A stretch of DNA of 64,000 nt, from the NCBI RefSeq assembly GCF_009708035.1, contig NZ_WMBQ01000002.1:1116001-1180000 (forward strand). The letters are read 5' to 3'. The notes beneath the pieces are model-generated. The model saw only the letters and a list, made by a program, of their open reading frames with translations. It had not been told where the DNA came from and made no database searches. Positions 34,098 to 42,890 of the stretch are shown one piece after another (the first letter of the stretch is position 1; every line of letters starts with the position of its first letter). Position numbers and translations under genes: made by a program. Origin of the DNA: Hyphomicrobium album. GTDB lineage: Bacteria; Pseudomonadota; Alphaproteobacteria; Rhizobiales; Hyphomicrobiaceae.

Positions 34098-35002
34098 CAG
34101 AAGTAGCCTTCCTGCTTCTTGCGCTCCATGGCGCCCGTCTGGTCATGGTCGATGAGGCGGCCCTGCCGCTCCGAGGTGCGTGCGCCGAGCGTCTCCTCGA
34201 CGACGCTGTCGAGGTCGGCGGCGGTGGAAGGCACCGCGGCGGTGAGCGGCCAGCAGCCGAGCGTGCGGAAGCGTACGCTCTTCATCTGCGGCACCTCGCC
34301 CGGCTGCAGCGGCAGGCGATCGTCGTCGACAACGAGGAGCTGGCCATTGCGCACGATGGTGGGGCGCTTGGCGGCAAAGTAGAGCGGCACAACGTCGAGC
34401 TTCTCGCGGGCGATGTAGCGCCACACGTCGCGCTCGGTCCAATTCGACAGCGGGAACACGCGCACGGTCTCGCCGGCGCCGAGGCGACCATTGAGCAGGT
34501 TCCACATTTCCGGTCTTTGGCGGCGTGGATCCCAGCGATGGCCGGCGGCGCGAAACGAGAAGACGCGCTCCTTGGCGCGCGAGCTCTCCTCGTCACGACG
34601 TGCGCCGCCGAACGCGGCATCGAAGCCGTGCTTGTCGAGCGCCTGCTTCAACGGCTGCGTCTTCATCACGTCGGTGTAAACGGAAGGGGAATAGTCGTAG
34701 GGATTGATGCCCTTCTTCAGGCCTTCCTCGTTCGTGTGCACGATGAGATCCAGGCCGAAGTCGCGCACCGTCTTGTCGCGGAAGGCGATCATGTCCTTGA
34801 ACTTCCACGTCGTGTCGATGTGGAGCAGCGGGAACGGCGGCTTCTGCGGCCAGAATGCCTTGCGCGCTAGATGCAGGAGGACGGTCGAGTCCTTGCCGAT
34901 CGAATACATCAGCACCGGCTTGCGGAACTGCGCGGCAGCCTCGCGGAAAATGTAGATCGACTCCGCCTCGAGCATGTCGAGGTGCGAGAGCGGCGCGCTC
35001 AT
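34097..35002 (-). CDS. cysD: Sulfate adenylyltransferase small subunit
   Basis: 301 residues with the PP-loop motif [22 protein letters not shown], the [13 protein letters not shown] stretch, [20 protein letters not shown], and [16 protein letters not shown]. It adenylates sulfate to APS together with CysN. Start at 35002 with AAGGAAG upstream; the ATG overlaps the cysH stop by 4 bp. Confidence 0.95.
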   Translation of the reverse strand: MSAPLSHLDMLEAESIYIFREAAAQFRKPVLMYSIGKDSTVLLHLARKAFWPQKPPFPLLHIDTTWKFKDMIAFRDKTVRDFGLDLIVHTNEEGLKKGINPYDYSPSVYTDVMKTQPLKQALDKHGFDAAFGGARRDEESSRAKERVFSFRAAGHRWDPRRQRPEMWNLLNGRLGAGETVRVFPLSNWTERDVWRYIAREKLDVVPLYFAAKRPTIVRNGQLLVVDDDRLPLQPGEVPQMKSVRFRTLGCWPLTAAVPSTAADLDSVVEETLGARTSERQGRLIDHDQTGAMERKKQEGYF

Positions 35003-35820
35003 GCAGCTACTTCCTTCTGGCGGGGCCTGTTGTGCAGGCCGCATTCCTTACCGTCCTCGTTCTCCCACCACCAGCGGCCGGCGCGGATATCCTCGCCGGG
35101 CTTGATGGCGCGCGTGCACGGCTGGCAGCCGATGGAGGGGAAGCCGCGGGCGTGCAGTGGATTGACGGGGACATTGTGCTCGGCGACGTAGGCCTCGAGC
35201 TTCTCGAGACTCCAGTCGGCCATCGGGTTGAACTTGAAGAGCGCGTCCTCCGCATCCCAGGATGCGAACGGGACGTGCGCGCGGCCCACCGATTGCTCGC
35301 GGCGCAGGCCCGTGACCCACCCCTTGGCGCCTTCGAGCGCACGTTTCAGTGGACGTACCTTGCGCACGTCGCAGCAAGCCTTGCGGTTCTCTACGGCGAG
35401 CCGGAAGCCGTAGATGCCGTCGCGCGCCACGAGCTCCTCGACCTCGCGCGCGTCAGGGAACATGACGCGGATGTCGATGCCATAGCGGTTCTGACTGGCC
35501 TCCAAGGTGTCGAGCGTCTCGGGGAAGTGCCGGCCGGTGTCGAGGGTGAAGACGTCGATCTTCGCCCGGCTGGCAGCAATGGCGTTCAGTACGGCCTGGT
35601 CCTCGATGCCAAGGCTGGTCGAAAAGGTGACACGGCCGGGCACGGAGCGGACAATTTCGAGGAGCCGGTCCTCGAGGCTGTCGATGGAGGCGAGGCGCCG
35701 GTCAAGCGCCAGCGCCTCGGCAACCGGGTCGGACGCCGGCACAGAGTTGGATGTGCGCGAGGATGTCCGGGCGGCCCGCGCCATCTTGGCGCCGCCCCCG
35801 GTCGAAGTCTTCGTCGGCAT
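34999..35820 (-). CDS. cysH: Adenylyl-sulfate (APS) reductase, CysH family
   Basis: 273 residues. PP-loop-like [40 protein letters not shown] and the catalytic tail KECGLH. Four iron-sulfur cysteines are present as [11 protein letters not shown] and [12 protein letters not shown], the pattern of the [4Fe-4S] APS reductases, not of PAPS reductases; this agrees with the lack of a kinase domain in CysN. It reduces APS to sulfite for CysJI. AAGGGA lies upstream of the start at 35820. First gene of the operon cysH-cysD-cysN. Confidence 0.93.
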   Translation of the reverse strand: MPTKTSTGGGAKMARAARTSSRTSNSVPASDPVAEALALDRRLASIDSLEDRLLEIVRSVPGRVTFSTSLGIEDQAVLNAIAASRAKIDVFTLDTGRHFPETLDTLEASQNRYGIDIRVMFPDAREVEELVARDGIYGFRLAVENRKACCDVRKVRPLKRALEGAKGWVTGLRREQSVGRAHVPFASWDAEDALFKFNPMADWSLEKLEAYVAEHNVPVNPLHARGFPSIGCQPCTRAIKPGEDIRAGRWWWENEDGKECGLHNRPRQKEVAA

Positions 35821-36443
35821 CGTGATCCCTTCGCTGGGACCCCAAAAATAAGGGAAATCGAATTCTACTTAAAGCCTCCCGGGCAAATAAAAATAGGATC
35901 GCATTCCGCTTGGTCGCCCGCGCAGAAAATTTTTCCCAGGTAGCGGCTTGTTGGAACGGCGTGCTGTTGGCCGGAGACCGAAGGGACACGCAGGGGATGA
36001 AGGGGCGCCCTCTAGCAACTCCTAACCCTGGTTCGCCACCGTCGAGGGCAGCGCCAGAGAGTCGGAGCCGAAGGGGCGGTTTTCGGGGTTCTGACGACGA
36101 ATCAGTGTGCCAGCAATTCGAGCGTTTGGGGCGGTCAATTCCCGTCACCCAATTATCGCAGGACGTGTGCCCGAGCTGTTCCAGATGAAAATGTGGGGAT
36201 GAAATGGATTGGCAAAAAGATGTGGTGTGCCAGACGGTTATGTTGGCTCATTTAATGTGGACATCTGCGTGACATTCCGGCCTCGGCAACATCGGAGAAA
36301 ATATGCCCCTGGCGGCTTGGTTAACAGATGGTATTCTCGGGACCGCTTCGAGACGACGTCGGACATGAAGAGGGCTCTTCCATGATCCGTCGCCGTTCCG
36401 GGGCAGAAAAAGCTAACGTTGAGCAAGTAGCGGGGTACCACCA
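35821..36443. promoter_or_regulatory. 623 bp divergent region between cysH and the cold-shock gene
   Basis: No gene is supported. Near cysH there is AATTCTACTT (35861-35870), 40 bp before the ATG on the opposite strand, and an A/T-rich run around 35886-35895 that could hold a minus-strand -10. Toward the plus-strand gene a small inverted repeat GAAGAG/CTCTTC (36367-36380) lies in what should be the untranslated leader of the cold-shock mRNA. The middle (35940-36240) shows nothing recognisable. Confidence 0.4.
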
Positions 36444-37040
36444 ATGGGGGATTCTAAGCGTCCCGATTTTCCTTCTTTCGACCAGCCGACCGAGCTTACT
36501 CGTGTCCAGGCCGAGGAAGCCGGGATCGAGGTCTTCGAGGTCGTCGGATCAATTAAATGGTTCGATGCATCAAAGGGTTACGGCTTCATAGTTCCCGATA
36601 ACGGGCTCGCCGACATCCTGCTCCACGTCACCTGCCTGCGGGCAGGAGGCTACCAGACAGCCTACGAAGGAGCACGAGTTCACGCCGAGGTCCTGCGCCG
36701 CCCGAAGGGCATGCAGGCTTTCCGCATCCTCAGCATGGACGAGAGCACTGCCATCCACCCATCGCAGCTCCCGCAGCGGACGCACGTCATTGTCACGCCG
36801 GAAAGCGACTGGGAGCGGGCCATGGTCAAGTGGTTCAACCGGGTGCGGGGTTTCGGCTTCTTGACGCGGGGTGAGGGAACGCCTGACGTATTCGTGCACA
36901 TGGAGACGCTGCGGCGTTTCGGGTTCACGGAGCTACGTCCCGGTCAAATGGTTATGGTTCGCTGGGGCCACGGCTGTAAGGGCTGTATGGCCGCCGAACT
37001 CCGGCCCGACGGGCAACCCGGACTGCCGCCAACGCACTGA
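36444..37040 (+). CDS. Two-domain cold shock protein
   Basis: 198 residues with two cold-shock domains joined by a linker: domain 1 about 33-100 (GSIKWFDASKGYGFIVPDN, with RNP1 KGYGFI) and domain 2 about 123-190 (AMVKWFNRVRGFGFLTRGEG and DVFVHMETLRRFGF). This double-CSD form is common in alphaproteobacteria and binds single-stranded nucleic acid. The C-terminal CKGCMAAEL adds a cysteine pair not found in simple CspA. Domain 1 has DILLHV where FVHV is usual. The next gene begins 8 bp later. Confidence 0.9.
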   Translation: MGDSKRPDFPSFDQPTELTRVQAEEAGIEVFEVVGSIKWFDASKGYGFIVPDNGLADILLHVTCLRAGGYQTAYEGARVHAEVLRRPKGMQAFRILSMDESTAIHPSQLPQRTHVIVTPESDWERAMVKWFNRVRGFGFLTRGEGTPDVFVHMETLRRFGFTELRPGQMVMVRWGHGCKGCMAAELRPDGQPGLPPTH

Positions 37041-37048
37041 TAGGTGTG

Positions 37049-37549
37049 ATGGCTCATTCGAGAATTCAGAGCAGGGCTGCCCAATGGGCGGCCCTGTTTG
37101 CCGCCGCGGTAATGTTGTCGCTGGCGCCGCCCGCCGGCGCCAAGATGCGCAGCGAAACGCTGTGGCTCGTCCCTGCGAGCGGGCCGGAGGCCGCCATCGA
37201 CATCGAGATCGCCGAGGATCCGAAGGAGAAGGCGATGGGCCTGATGTTTCGCACCGATCTCGCCGACAACCAGGGGATGCTGTTCCCCTATGGCGATGCG
37301 AGCGAGCTCAGCATGTGGATGCACAACACCTACATTCCGCTCGATATGCTGTTCATTCGCCCCGATGGCGTCATCCATCGGATCGAGACGCGCGCCGAGC
37401 CGATGTCCGATCGCGTCATCAATTCCGATGGTCCCGTCTCGGCGGTGCTGGAGCTTCCCGGCGGCACGTCCGAGCGGCTTGGCATCAAGGCGGGTGACCG
37501 CGTCCGTCACCCACTTTTCAAGGCTTCGGAACCAGCCTCGGCCAAGTAG
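37049..37549 (+). CDS. Exported DUF192 protein
   Basis: 166 residues: signal peptide about 1-31 (ending PAGA), then the DUF192 core DIEIAEDPKEKAMGLMFRTDLADNQGMLFPY, LSMWMHNTYIPLDMLFIRPDGVI and a conserved end VLELPGGTSERLGIKAGD. The fold is a small beta-barrel of unknown role, usually periplasmic in alphaproteobacteria. The ATG at 37049 is used rather than the adjoining GTG. It probably shares the cold-shock transcript. Confidence 0.85.
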   Translation: MAHSRIQSRAAQWAALFAAAVMLSLAPPAGAKMRSETLWLVPASGPEAAIDIEIAEDPKEKAMGLMFRTDLADNQGMLFPYGDASELSMWMHNTYIPLDMLFIRPDGVIHRIETRAEPMSDRVINSDGPVSAVLELPGGTSERLGIKAGDRVRHPLFKASEPASAK

Positions 37550-37655
37550 TCGGACCTAGGCACCAGCCCGTTGATCCTGCGGTCCGGCGCCGCGCTGGAT
37601 ACGCCGCGTTTACTCCCCGGGCGGCATCGCGTAGAAGGCATCGGACGTCACGCGT

Positions 37656-37732
37656 CGGGGCGTAGCTCAGCCTGGTAGAGCACTTGCTTTGGGAGCAAGG
37701 GGTCGCGAGTTCGAATCCCGCCGCCCCGACCA
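37656..37732 (+). tRNA. tRNA-Pro (anticodon TGG)
   Basis: 77-base cloverleaf: acceptor CGGGGCG pairs with CGCCCCG, D arm GTAGCTCAGCCTGGTAGAGC, anticodon stem CTTGC/GCAAG with loop TTTGGGA (anticodon TGG), T arm GAGTTCGAATC, and a genome-encoded CCA end. Confidence 0.97.
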
Positions 37733-37763
37733 ATGACGTGACGTCACTCACAGCGAGGGGCCG

Positions 37764-38069
37764 ATGGTTGCGCGTATCTTTAAGCCGGCGAGAACGGCGA
37801 TGCAGTCGGGCGAAGGGCGCACCAAGGAGTGGGTGCTCGAGTTCGCCCCTGCAAGCCCGCGCGAGATCGAGCCGCTGATGGGTTGGACCGCGACGCGCGA
37901 CATGAGTGCGGAGGTGCAGCTCGCATTCGATTCCAAGGAGGAGGCGATCGCCTACGCCGAGCGCGAGGGCATCGCCTACCAGCTGCTCGAGCCATCGCCG
38001 CGCAAGATGATCCGCAAATCCTACGCCGACAATTTCAAGTACGGTCGCATCGGGCGCTGGACCCACTAG
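37764..38069 (+). CDS. NADH dehydrogenase accessory subunit, NDUFS4-like (ETC complex I subunit)
   Basis: 101 residues: VARIFKPARTAMQSGEGRTKEWVLEFAP, PLMGWTATRDMSAEVQLAFDSKEEAIAYAEREG and the end RKSYADNFKYGRIGRWTH. This is the bacterial NDUFS4 (18 kDa subunit) family, an accessory part of complex I in alphaproteobacteria. It commonly follows a tRNA gene as here. No signal peptide, so it sits on the cytoplasmic arm. Confidence 0.9.
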   Translation: MVARIFKPARTAMQSGEGRTKEWVLEFAPASPREIEPLMGWTATRDMSAEVQLAFDSKEEAIAYAEREGIAYQLLEPSPRKMIRKSYADNFKYGRIGRWTH

Positions 38070-38139
38070 GCCAGACTGCCGGTCATTCGCCGCGGATCCT
38101 ACTGGGCGGACAGAACAGCTTCCGCCCCGGGGCTTTTGG

Positions 38140-39885
38140 CTAGTGGAAGAGCACCAGCGCCTTCTCGACTGTGTTCCAGATCCCCCACGCCAGCGGGATG
38201 CCGACGAACAGCCAGAACAGCGTCGATTTGAAGTCGACGCCACCCATGCCGATGCCACCGTCTGACGACGTCGCAGCATTGCTGCTCGTCGGGACGTGCT
38301 TGGCGTGCTCGGCCGCGAGGTCGCCTTCGCTCATATGCCACTTCGGATTGACCGGGCGCACGAGCAGATTGGCGATGAAGCCTACGACCAAGAGACCAGC
38401 GAGAATGTAGAAGATCGGCCCGTAGATCTGGTCGGGCGCGATGCCCTCGGCCTGGCGCGTGTCGTGCATGTAGTTGACGATCACCGGGCCGACGATGCCG
38501 GCCGTCGACCAAGCCGTCAGCAGGCGTCCGTGAATGGCACCGACGAACTGCGTGCCAAACATGTCGGCGAGGTAGGCAGGGATAGTCGCGAAGCCGCCGC
38601 CGTACATCGAGGCGATGACGCAGAAGCAGGCGACGAACAGGGCGAGGATCTTCCAATCTGCCGCAAAGGAAGCGAGCACGTACATGGCGGCGCCGAGCAC
38701 GAAAAAGATGAAGTAGGTCTGCTTGCGCCCGAGCCGGTCGGAAGACGACGCCCAACCGATGCGGCCGAAGATGTTGAACAGCGAGATGAGCCCGACGAAG
38801 CCGGCGCCGACGCTGGCGGCAGCGGCGGCGAGTGCAATGTCCTTCTTTAGATCGAGGTAGCCGAGCGCCGGATTGTCGACGAGCGCGCCGGCGAACGTCT
38901 CCTGCAACATGGGCGAGGCGGCGCCGATAATGCCGATACCGGCCGACACGTTCATGCATAGAATGATCCACAGCAACCAGAACTGCGGCGTCTTGTGTGC
39001 ATCCTTGAGGTGCACGTTGTTGGAGGTGATCATCCGGTTTCCATTGACCGGTGGCGTCCAGCCTTGCGGCTTCCAGCCGGCCGGCGGCAGGCGGTAGCCA
39101 AACACGCCGACCATCATGAATATGAAATAGATGCCGGCGAGGGCGACGAACGTTTGCCACACGCCGACGTCGGTCGCGGTGCGGAAGCCGGCCCACGGCA
39201 GTGTGAACCCACCGGCCGAATAAGCCCCGTCCTTGAAGCCGTTCATCAGGATGGTGGCGAGCGGCGAACCGATCATAGCGCCGCCGCCGAACCCCATGAT
39301 GGCCATACCGGTCGCCATGCCACGGCGGTCGGGAAACCATTTGATGAGGGTGGAGACGGGCGAGATGTAGCCGAGCCCGAGACCGATGCCGCCGATGACA
39401 CCGGCGCCGATCCACATCAGCCATAGCTGGTGGATGTAAACGCCGACGGCGGCGAGCAGCAGGCCGCCACACCAACACAACGCCGAGACGAACGCCGCCT
39501 TGCGCGGACCGACGCGCTCAAGCCAGCCGCCCCAGGTGGCGGCCGAGACGCCGAGCAGCACGAAGAAGAACGTGTACATCCAGCCGAGGTCGAACTGGCT
39601 CCAATTGCAGTCGGTGGCCGTAAGGGCGGTGAGCGTGCCGAGCGATTTCTCGGCAAAGGTGACGGCGCCCTGCGAGCACTCGGGCAGCGGCTTGCCGTCG
39701 GCGCCCAGCAGCGCCGCCTGCAGCGGCTTCCAGAACACCGAGAAGCCGTAGGCCATGCCGATGCACAGATGGATGCAGAGGGCGGCAGGCGGAACGAGCC
39801 AGCGATTGAAGCCCGGTTTGGCGATGATGCGCTCTCTGGAGAAGAGCGGCGCGCCGGCGTCCTCCAGGCTTGCAGTGCTGGCCAT
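38140..39885 (-). CDS. OFA-family major facilitator (oxalate/formate antiporter-like)
   Basis: 581 residues with 12 membrane segments: WLVPPAALCIHLCIGMAYGFSVFWKPL at the N-terminus, GVIGGIGLGLGYISPVSTLIKWFPDRRG (family motif), GRIGWASSSDRLGRK, and a C-terminal extra segment STLFWLFVGIPLAWGIWNTVEKALVLF. The large loop between the first two segments and the additional C-terminal segment are features of the longer OFA members. Substrate is uncertain: formate or oxalate would make sense in a methylotroph. Stands alone on the minus strand. Confidence 0.85.
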   Translation of the reverse strand: MASTASLEDAGAPLFSRERIIAKPGFNRWLVPPAALCIHLCIGMAYGFSVFWKPLQAALLGADGKPLPECSQGAVTFAEKSLGTLTALTATDCNWSQFDLGWMYTFFFVLLGVSAATWGGWLERVGPRKAAFVSALCWCGGLLLAAVGVYIHQLWLMWIGAGVIGGIGLGLGYISPVSTLIKWFPDRRGMATGMAIMGFGGGAMIGSPLATILMNGFKDGAYSAGGFTLPWAGFRTATDVGVWQTFVALAGIYFIFMMVGVFGYRLPPAGWKPQGWTPPVNGNRMITSNNVHLKDAHKTPQFWLLWIILCMNVSAGIGIIGAASPMLQETFAGALVDNPALGYLDLKKDIALAAAAASVGAGFVGLISLFNIFGRIGWASSSDRLGRKQTYFIFFVLGAAMYVLASFAADWKILALFVACFCVIASMYGGGFATIPAYLADMFGTQFVGAIHGRLLTAWSTAGIVGPVIVNYMHDTRQAEGIAPDQIYGPIFYILAGLLVVGFIANLLVRPVNPKWHMSEGDLAAEHAKHVPTSSNAATSSDGGIGMGGVDFKSTLFWLFVGIPLAWGIWNTVEKALVLFH

Positions 39886-40111
39886 TGGTACGTTTCCCTT
39901 CCCCCAAATCCCTTTACATGGCGGCTGGCGCCTGGCGCCGCCGCTCTTATTCCCTTTATTGGCATGGGTTTGCCGTCACGATCAACGTGCATGCGTGACA
40001 TCCCCGTCTGGGGGCCGCGGCCATTGGTCCGGACGGAAGCGGCGCATGAAAATAGGGCGGGGCGCTGGGCACCCCGCCCAAGATGGACCGTGATGGGTCT
40101 ATGGAAGTCGA

Positions 40112-40669
40112 CTAGGCGGCGCGGTCCGTGCTGAGCGGCGCGTGGCGCCCGTCGACGAAGAAGGGCACGCATTCGGCGGCGATGCGATTGGCGCCCATGC
40201 CGTCGAGCGCCGCCAACATCCGCCCCTCGCGCTTCAGGAAAGCATCGGCGAGCGCCACGAAGCGCCGGTTCGGCACCGCCGTGTCGGAGGCACGCCGCAG
40301 GGCCAGGGCGATCGCCCGCTCTGGCGCATTCGGGTTGAGTGCGCACAGGGCGATGAACGCGGCGGCCGTCGAGCGGCTCAGGCCCGCATAGCAGTGGATC
40401 AGCAACGGGGCTTCGCGATCCCAACTTTGGACGAAGTCGATGAGCTGGCCGACGTGCTCCTCGGCCGGGGCCGTGGCGCCATCGCGAACATCCTGGATGT
40501 CGTGCATGTCGAGTCGCAAATGCCGCTCGGGCATCAGGCCGGTCGGTGTTGCGGGTGCTAGCTCGGCGTTGATAGCGCTGATCAGGTGGCGCGCGCCGCT
40601 GTTGTTCAGGACCTCCGGGATATGCCTCAGCGCGCAGACGTGGACTGAGGCGGACCGTCTAACCTGCAT
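40112..40669 (-). CDS. Protein tyrosine/dual-specificity phosphatase family protein
   Basis: 185 residues. The phosphatase P-loop is LIHCYAGLSRSTAAAFI (C-x5-R), with the upstream Asp candidates in LRLDMHDIQDVRDG. Common in alphaproteobacteria as a soluble DSP-like protein. An in-frame reading back to 40837 has no coding character; the start at 40669 begins MQVRRSASVHVCAL where the fold begins. Ribosome site weak. Substrate unknown. Confidence 0.8.
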   Translation of the reverse strand: MQVRRSASVHVCALRHIPEVLNNSGARHLISAINAELAPATPTGLMPERHLRLDMHDIQDVRDGATAPAEEHVGQLIDFVQSWDREAPLLIHCYAGLSRSTAAAFIALCALNPNAPERAIALALRRASDTAVPNRRFVALADAFLKREGRMLAALDGMGANRIAAECVPFFVDGRHAPLSTDRAA

Positions 40670-40861
40670 GATCAAATCTTTCTGGCTTCCAATGCTTAGC
40701 GGGTGTGTGCCAGCGAACCATGACCGTTTCAAGAACCGCCCGTTAACAACAGTGAAACGGACGTCCGCAGCGCACCCAATGTCTTGCCTGGCGGCGGCGC
40801 GCGGCCTATCCACGGCACTCACCAAACCGTGGCGCACCTATGATATAGGTGGCCGGCGAGA

Positions 40862-40938
40862 GATCCCGTAGCTCAGTTGGATAGAGCATCTGCCTTCTAA
40901 GCAGAGGGTCGCAGGTTCAAATCCTGCCGGGATCGCCA
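40862..40938 (+). tRNA. tRNA-Arg (anticodon TCT)
   Basis: 77-base cloverleaf: acceptor GATCCCG/CGGGATC, D arm GTAGCTCAGTTGGATAGAGC, anticodon stem TCTGC/GCAGA with loop CTTCTAA (anticodon TCT), T arm AGGTTCAAATCCT, and encoded CCA. No duplicate of its 3' end was seen elsewhere in the window, so there is no sign of an attached integrated element within reach. Confidence 0.97.
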
Positions 40939-41235
40939 AATAAAACAGTCCGTTATGTTTGATGCACGTTCCGCAGCTAAGGGGGCGCGGAACGTGAGTG
41001 GACTTGAAGCCCGTTACATGGCTCGCCAATCCGACCATCATATGAGCCTGACGCCGCGCACAATTAGATCGCCGTCGCGATCTTCCACTGGAACCCCAGC
41101 CTCGTTGAAGAGGCACCCTGGCTCTCGCGCAAAGTCGGCGCGCCCGATAAGCGCCATTAGCGGATATTGCGGAGTCGTTCTGTTTCCCCGCGGAATCAGT
41201 ATGCGCCGCACCTATCCAGTTTTACGGGGAGCATG
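40939..41235. other. Gene-free stretch after tRNA-Arg
   Basis: 297 bp lacking a supported gene, terminator or repeat. Codon use of the open frames here is poor and none has a ribosome site. Base composition drops slightly compared with the C1 region. Confidence 0.4.
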
Positions 41236-41979
41236 TCAGTTATCACGGCGCACAAATATGAATCCCGCGGACGGAGCACCGAATTCCACGAGTAGTTCGT
41301 AGTCCGCGTGGGCTCGCAAGAAATCGGAACGCGGGAGTTTGGTGATTGGATAACTAACCATCCCATCCTTCAGTCCGGGCGGCATTGAGCCATGACCGTT
41401 TTCAGAAAGCCACGATTTCTGCGTCTTAGTCACAGACCGACCATCCTCCACGAGGGCCATTCGCGTCCAAACGACAACGGGAGGCGATAAGGACAGCGTG
41501 AGCGAAAGCGCTTCTATTGGCTTGCTCATGTATTGGAGCGTACCCGATGAGAATAGGAGATCGACACCACCCAGCCAATCGTTGGCAGTTCGTATATCGG
41601 AGAAAAAGTTCAACTCGTCGCTGGCAAGATCAGCAGCGCGAGTAGCCATCGCCGGCGATTCGACCACTGCCCAACGAAGGGGAAATTTCAGCAGTTGCGC
41701 GACAGCGTAGTGGACGCCGCAAGCCCCACCCAAATCGATAACGCGAAGCGGACGCGCGGCGCATCTAGCGGCTGCAAGTGATGCCGCAAGCAGCGTTCGC
41801 TCAGCCCCCGGCATATTTGGGATAGATCTGCGGTCCAACGCCCGTGTTTTACGGTAGACAACTTCTGCTAAGCTTTCCGCCGCGTAGCTTGTTTCGTTCG
41901 CACGAAATGGCGCTCGTGCAAGTCCAAGGAGCATTGGCGTTGCTGCAGCTTTGAGGGCAGCCACATAACTGGCCGGCAT
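41236..41979 (-). CDS. SAM-dependent methyltransferase-like protein (TIGR04325-type)
   Basis: 247 residues: RVIDLGGACGVHYAVAQLLKF is the SAM-binding loop, LRWAVVESPAMATRAADL follows, then LLFSSGTLQYMSKPIEAL and VVVWTRMALVEDG. The pattern fits a family of putative methyltransferases seen in polysaccharide or peptide modification loci. AAGAGG lies 8 bp before the start at 41979; an in-frame extension to 42153 is less likely. It is a single-gene unit with A/T-richer codons than the C1 genes, perhaps acquired. Confidence 0.72.
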   Translation of the reverse strand: MPASYVAALKAAATPMLLGLARAPFRANETSYAAESLAEVVYRKTRALDRRSIPNMPGAERTLLAASLAAARCAARPLRVIDLGGACGVHYAVAQLLKFPLRWAVVESPAMATRAADLASDELNFFSDIRTANDWLGGVDLLFSSGTLQYMSKPIEALSLTLSLSPPVVVWTRMALVEDGRSVTKTQKSWLSENGHGSMPPGLKDGMVSYPITKLPRSDFLRAHADYELLVEFGAPSAGFIFVRRDN

Positions 41980-41992
41980 GGCGAGGCCTCTT

Positions 41993-42009
41993 GGATCAAG
42001 CGTTGATCC
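41993..42009 (-). promoter_or_regulatory. 17 bp inverted repeat just upstream of the methyltransferase gene
   Basis: GGATCAA-GCG-TTGATCC, perfect 7 bp arms around three bases, ending 14 bp before the gene start. Placed at the ribosome site edge, it is either an operator or a short leader hairpin. The rest of 41980-42301 shows no gene. Confidence 0.45.
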
Positions 42010-42301
42010 GCGATACCACTGTTGACACAATCTGGGTAAGCAGTGCGGGGCTTCTATCCACAGATAACGGTATAGAGGCCGCGGGAGTATGCCCGGAGCG
42101 GAGGACAAATCCCTTTGCCAGTTCGGGGCCATATGGTCGAGGCGAGCGGCCACTGTTGGCCGCGGAGCTTGCGTTCATCTGCAGGGTCGTAATCTCGCGT
42201 CGTTGTGTTCTCTAAGCGGGGAAAGAATGATCCCCCTTCAGATTAAGGCTCCGCCACCCACGCGATGGATTTCTCCGAGAACCACTTGTATCCGGAGACC
42301 T

Positions 42302-42544
42302 ATGGCGAAGGACGCGTACCCACCCGAGCTCATGGAATTGATGTCGGCCGCTTTCGACGCGGCCTACGACCGGCTTCTGTTTGAACCGAGCCAAGCCCTG
42401 CAGCTTCAGCTCGCCACCCGCATCATGGCGGCGGTGAACAACGGTGAGCGCGATCCCGAACGGCTCCCCGCAATCGCCCTGGCCGAAGTGCAAGGCGAAC
42501 CTAAGGACGCGGAACAAACGCCTCCTCCGCTCCATGAAGATTAA
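42302..42544 (+). CDS. Small hypothetical protein
   Basis: 80 residues, no signal peptide or membrane segment: MAKDAYPPELMELMSAAFDAA then RLLFEPSQALQLQLATRIMAAVNNGERD, largely helical, with an acidic/proline tail (PKDAEQTPPPLHED). A weak site CGGAGA stands upstream. It resembles unnamed small proteins of Hyphomicrobiales; no function can be given. A 15 bp hairpin (CGAGCA/TGCTCG, 42560-42574) lies 15 bp past the stop but has no U-run. Confidence 0.6.
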   Translation: MAKDAYPPELMELMSAAFDAAYDRLLFEPSQALQLQLATRIMAAVNNGERDPERLPAIALAEVQGEPKDAEQTPPPLHED

Positions 42545-42890
42545 ATCGCCGGGACAGAACGAGCATTGTGCTCGGCTACAAAGTATCATCGCGGGTACGT
42601 GGAAGGGCCGCTTCGACGATGCGCACGCCTCTCTGAACGATGTGTGTGATCCACTCGACGTCTGCGCGTCAATTCTCCCGCCGAATATCCTCTTGAGAGT
42701 TGCAGCGTAGGCGAGCGGCCGCGCTGTGTTTCTGTTATACTTGGCAAGTCGCTTTCGGCTTGATGGCGCGTCTCTGGACGTTGCCCCGAATTGAAGACCC
42801 GCGGCTCTACTCGGGCAACGCTATGTGGGATGGAAGCGACATCTAGACTTCGAGCTGCGTCATCACGTGACCGGAAACGGGAGCGTTGTC
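42545..42890. other. Gene-free stretch before the first DUF2189 gene
   Basis: 346 bp. Besides the hairpin at 42560-42574, the only notable spot is GTTATACTTGG near 42736-42746, a possible -10 for the DUF2189 gene. An in-frame reading of 58 codons from 42534 exists but lacks a ribosome site. Confidence 0.35.

Noticed and set aside
35821-36443. SAM-II or other sulfur riboswitch upstream of cysH
   Set aside because: I looked for paired elements of known alphaproteobacterial sulfur riboswitches and saw none convincing; only a shared 10-mer is reported.
42534-42710. 58-codon frame overlapping the end of the small gene at 42302
   Set aside because: No ribosome site and no recognisable sequence; left as part of the gene-free stretch.
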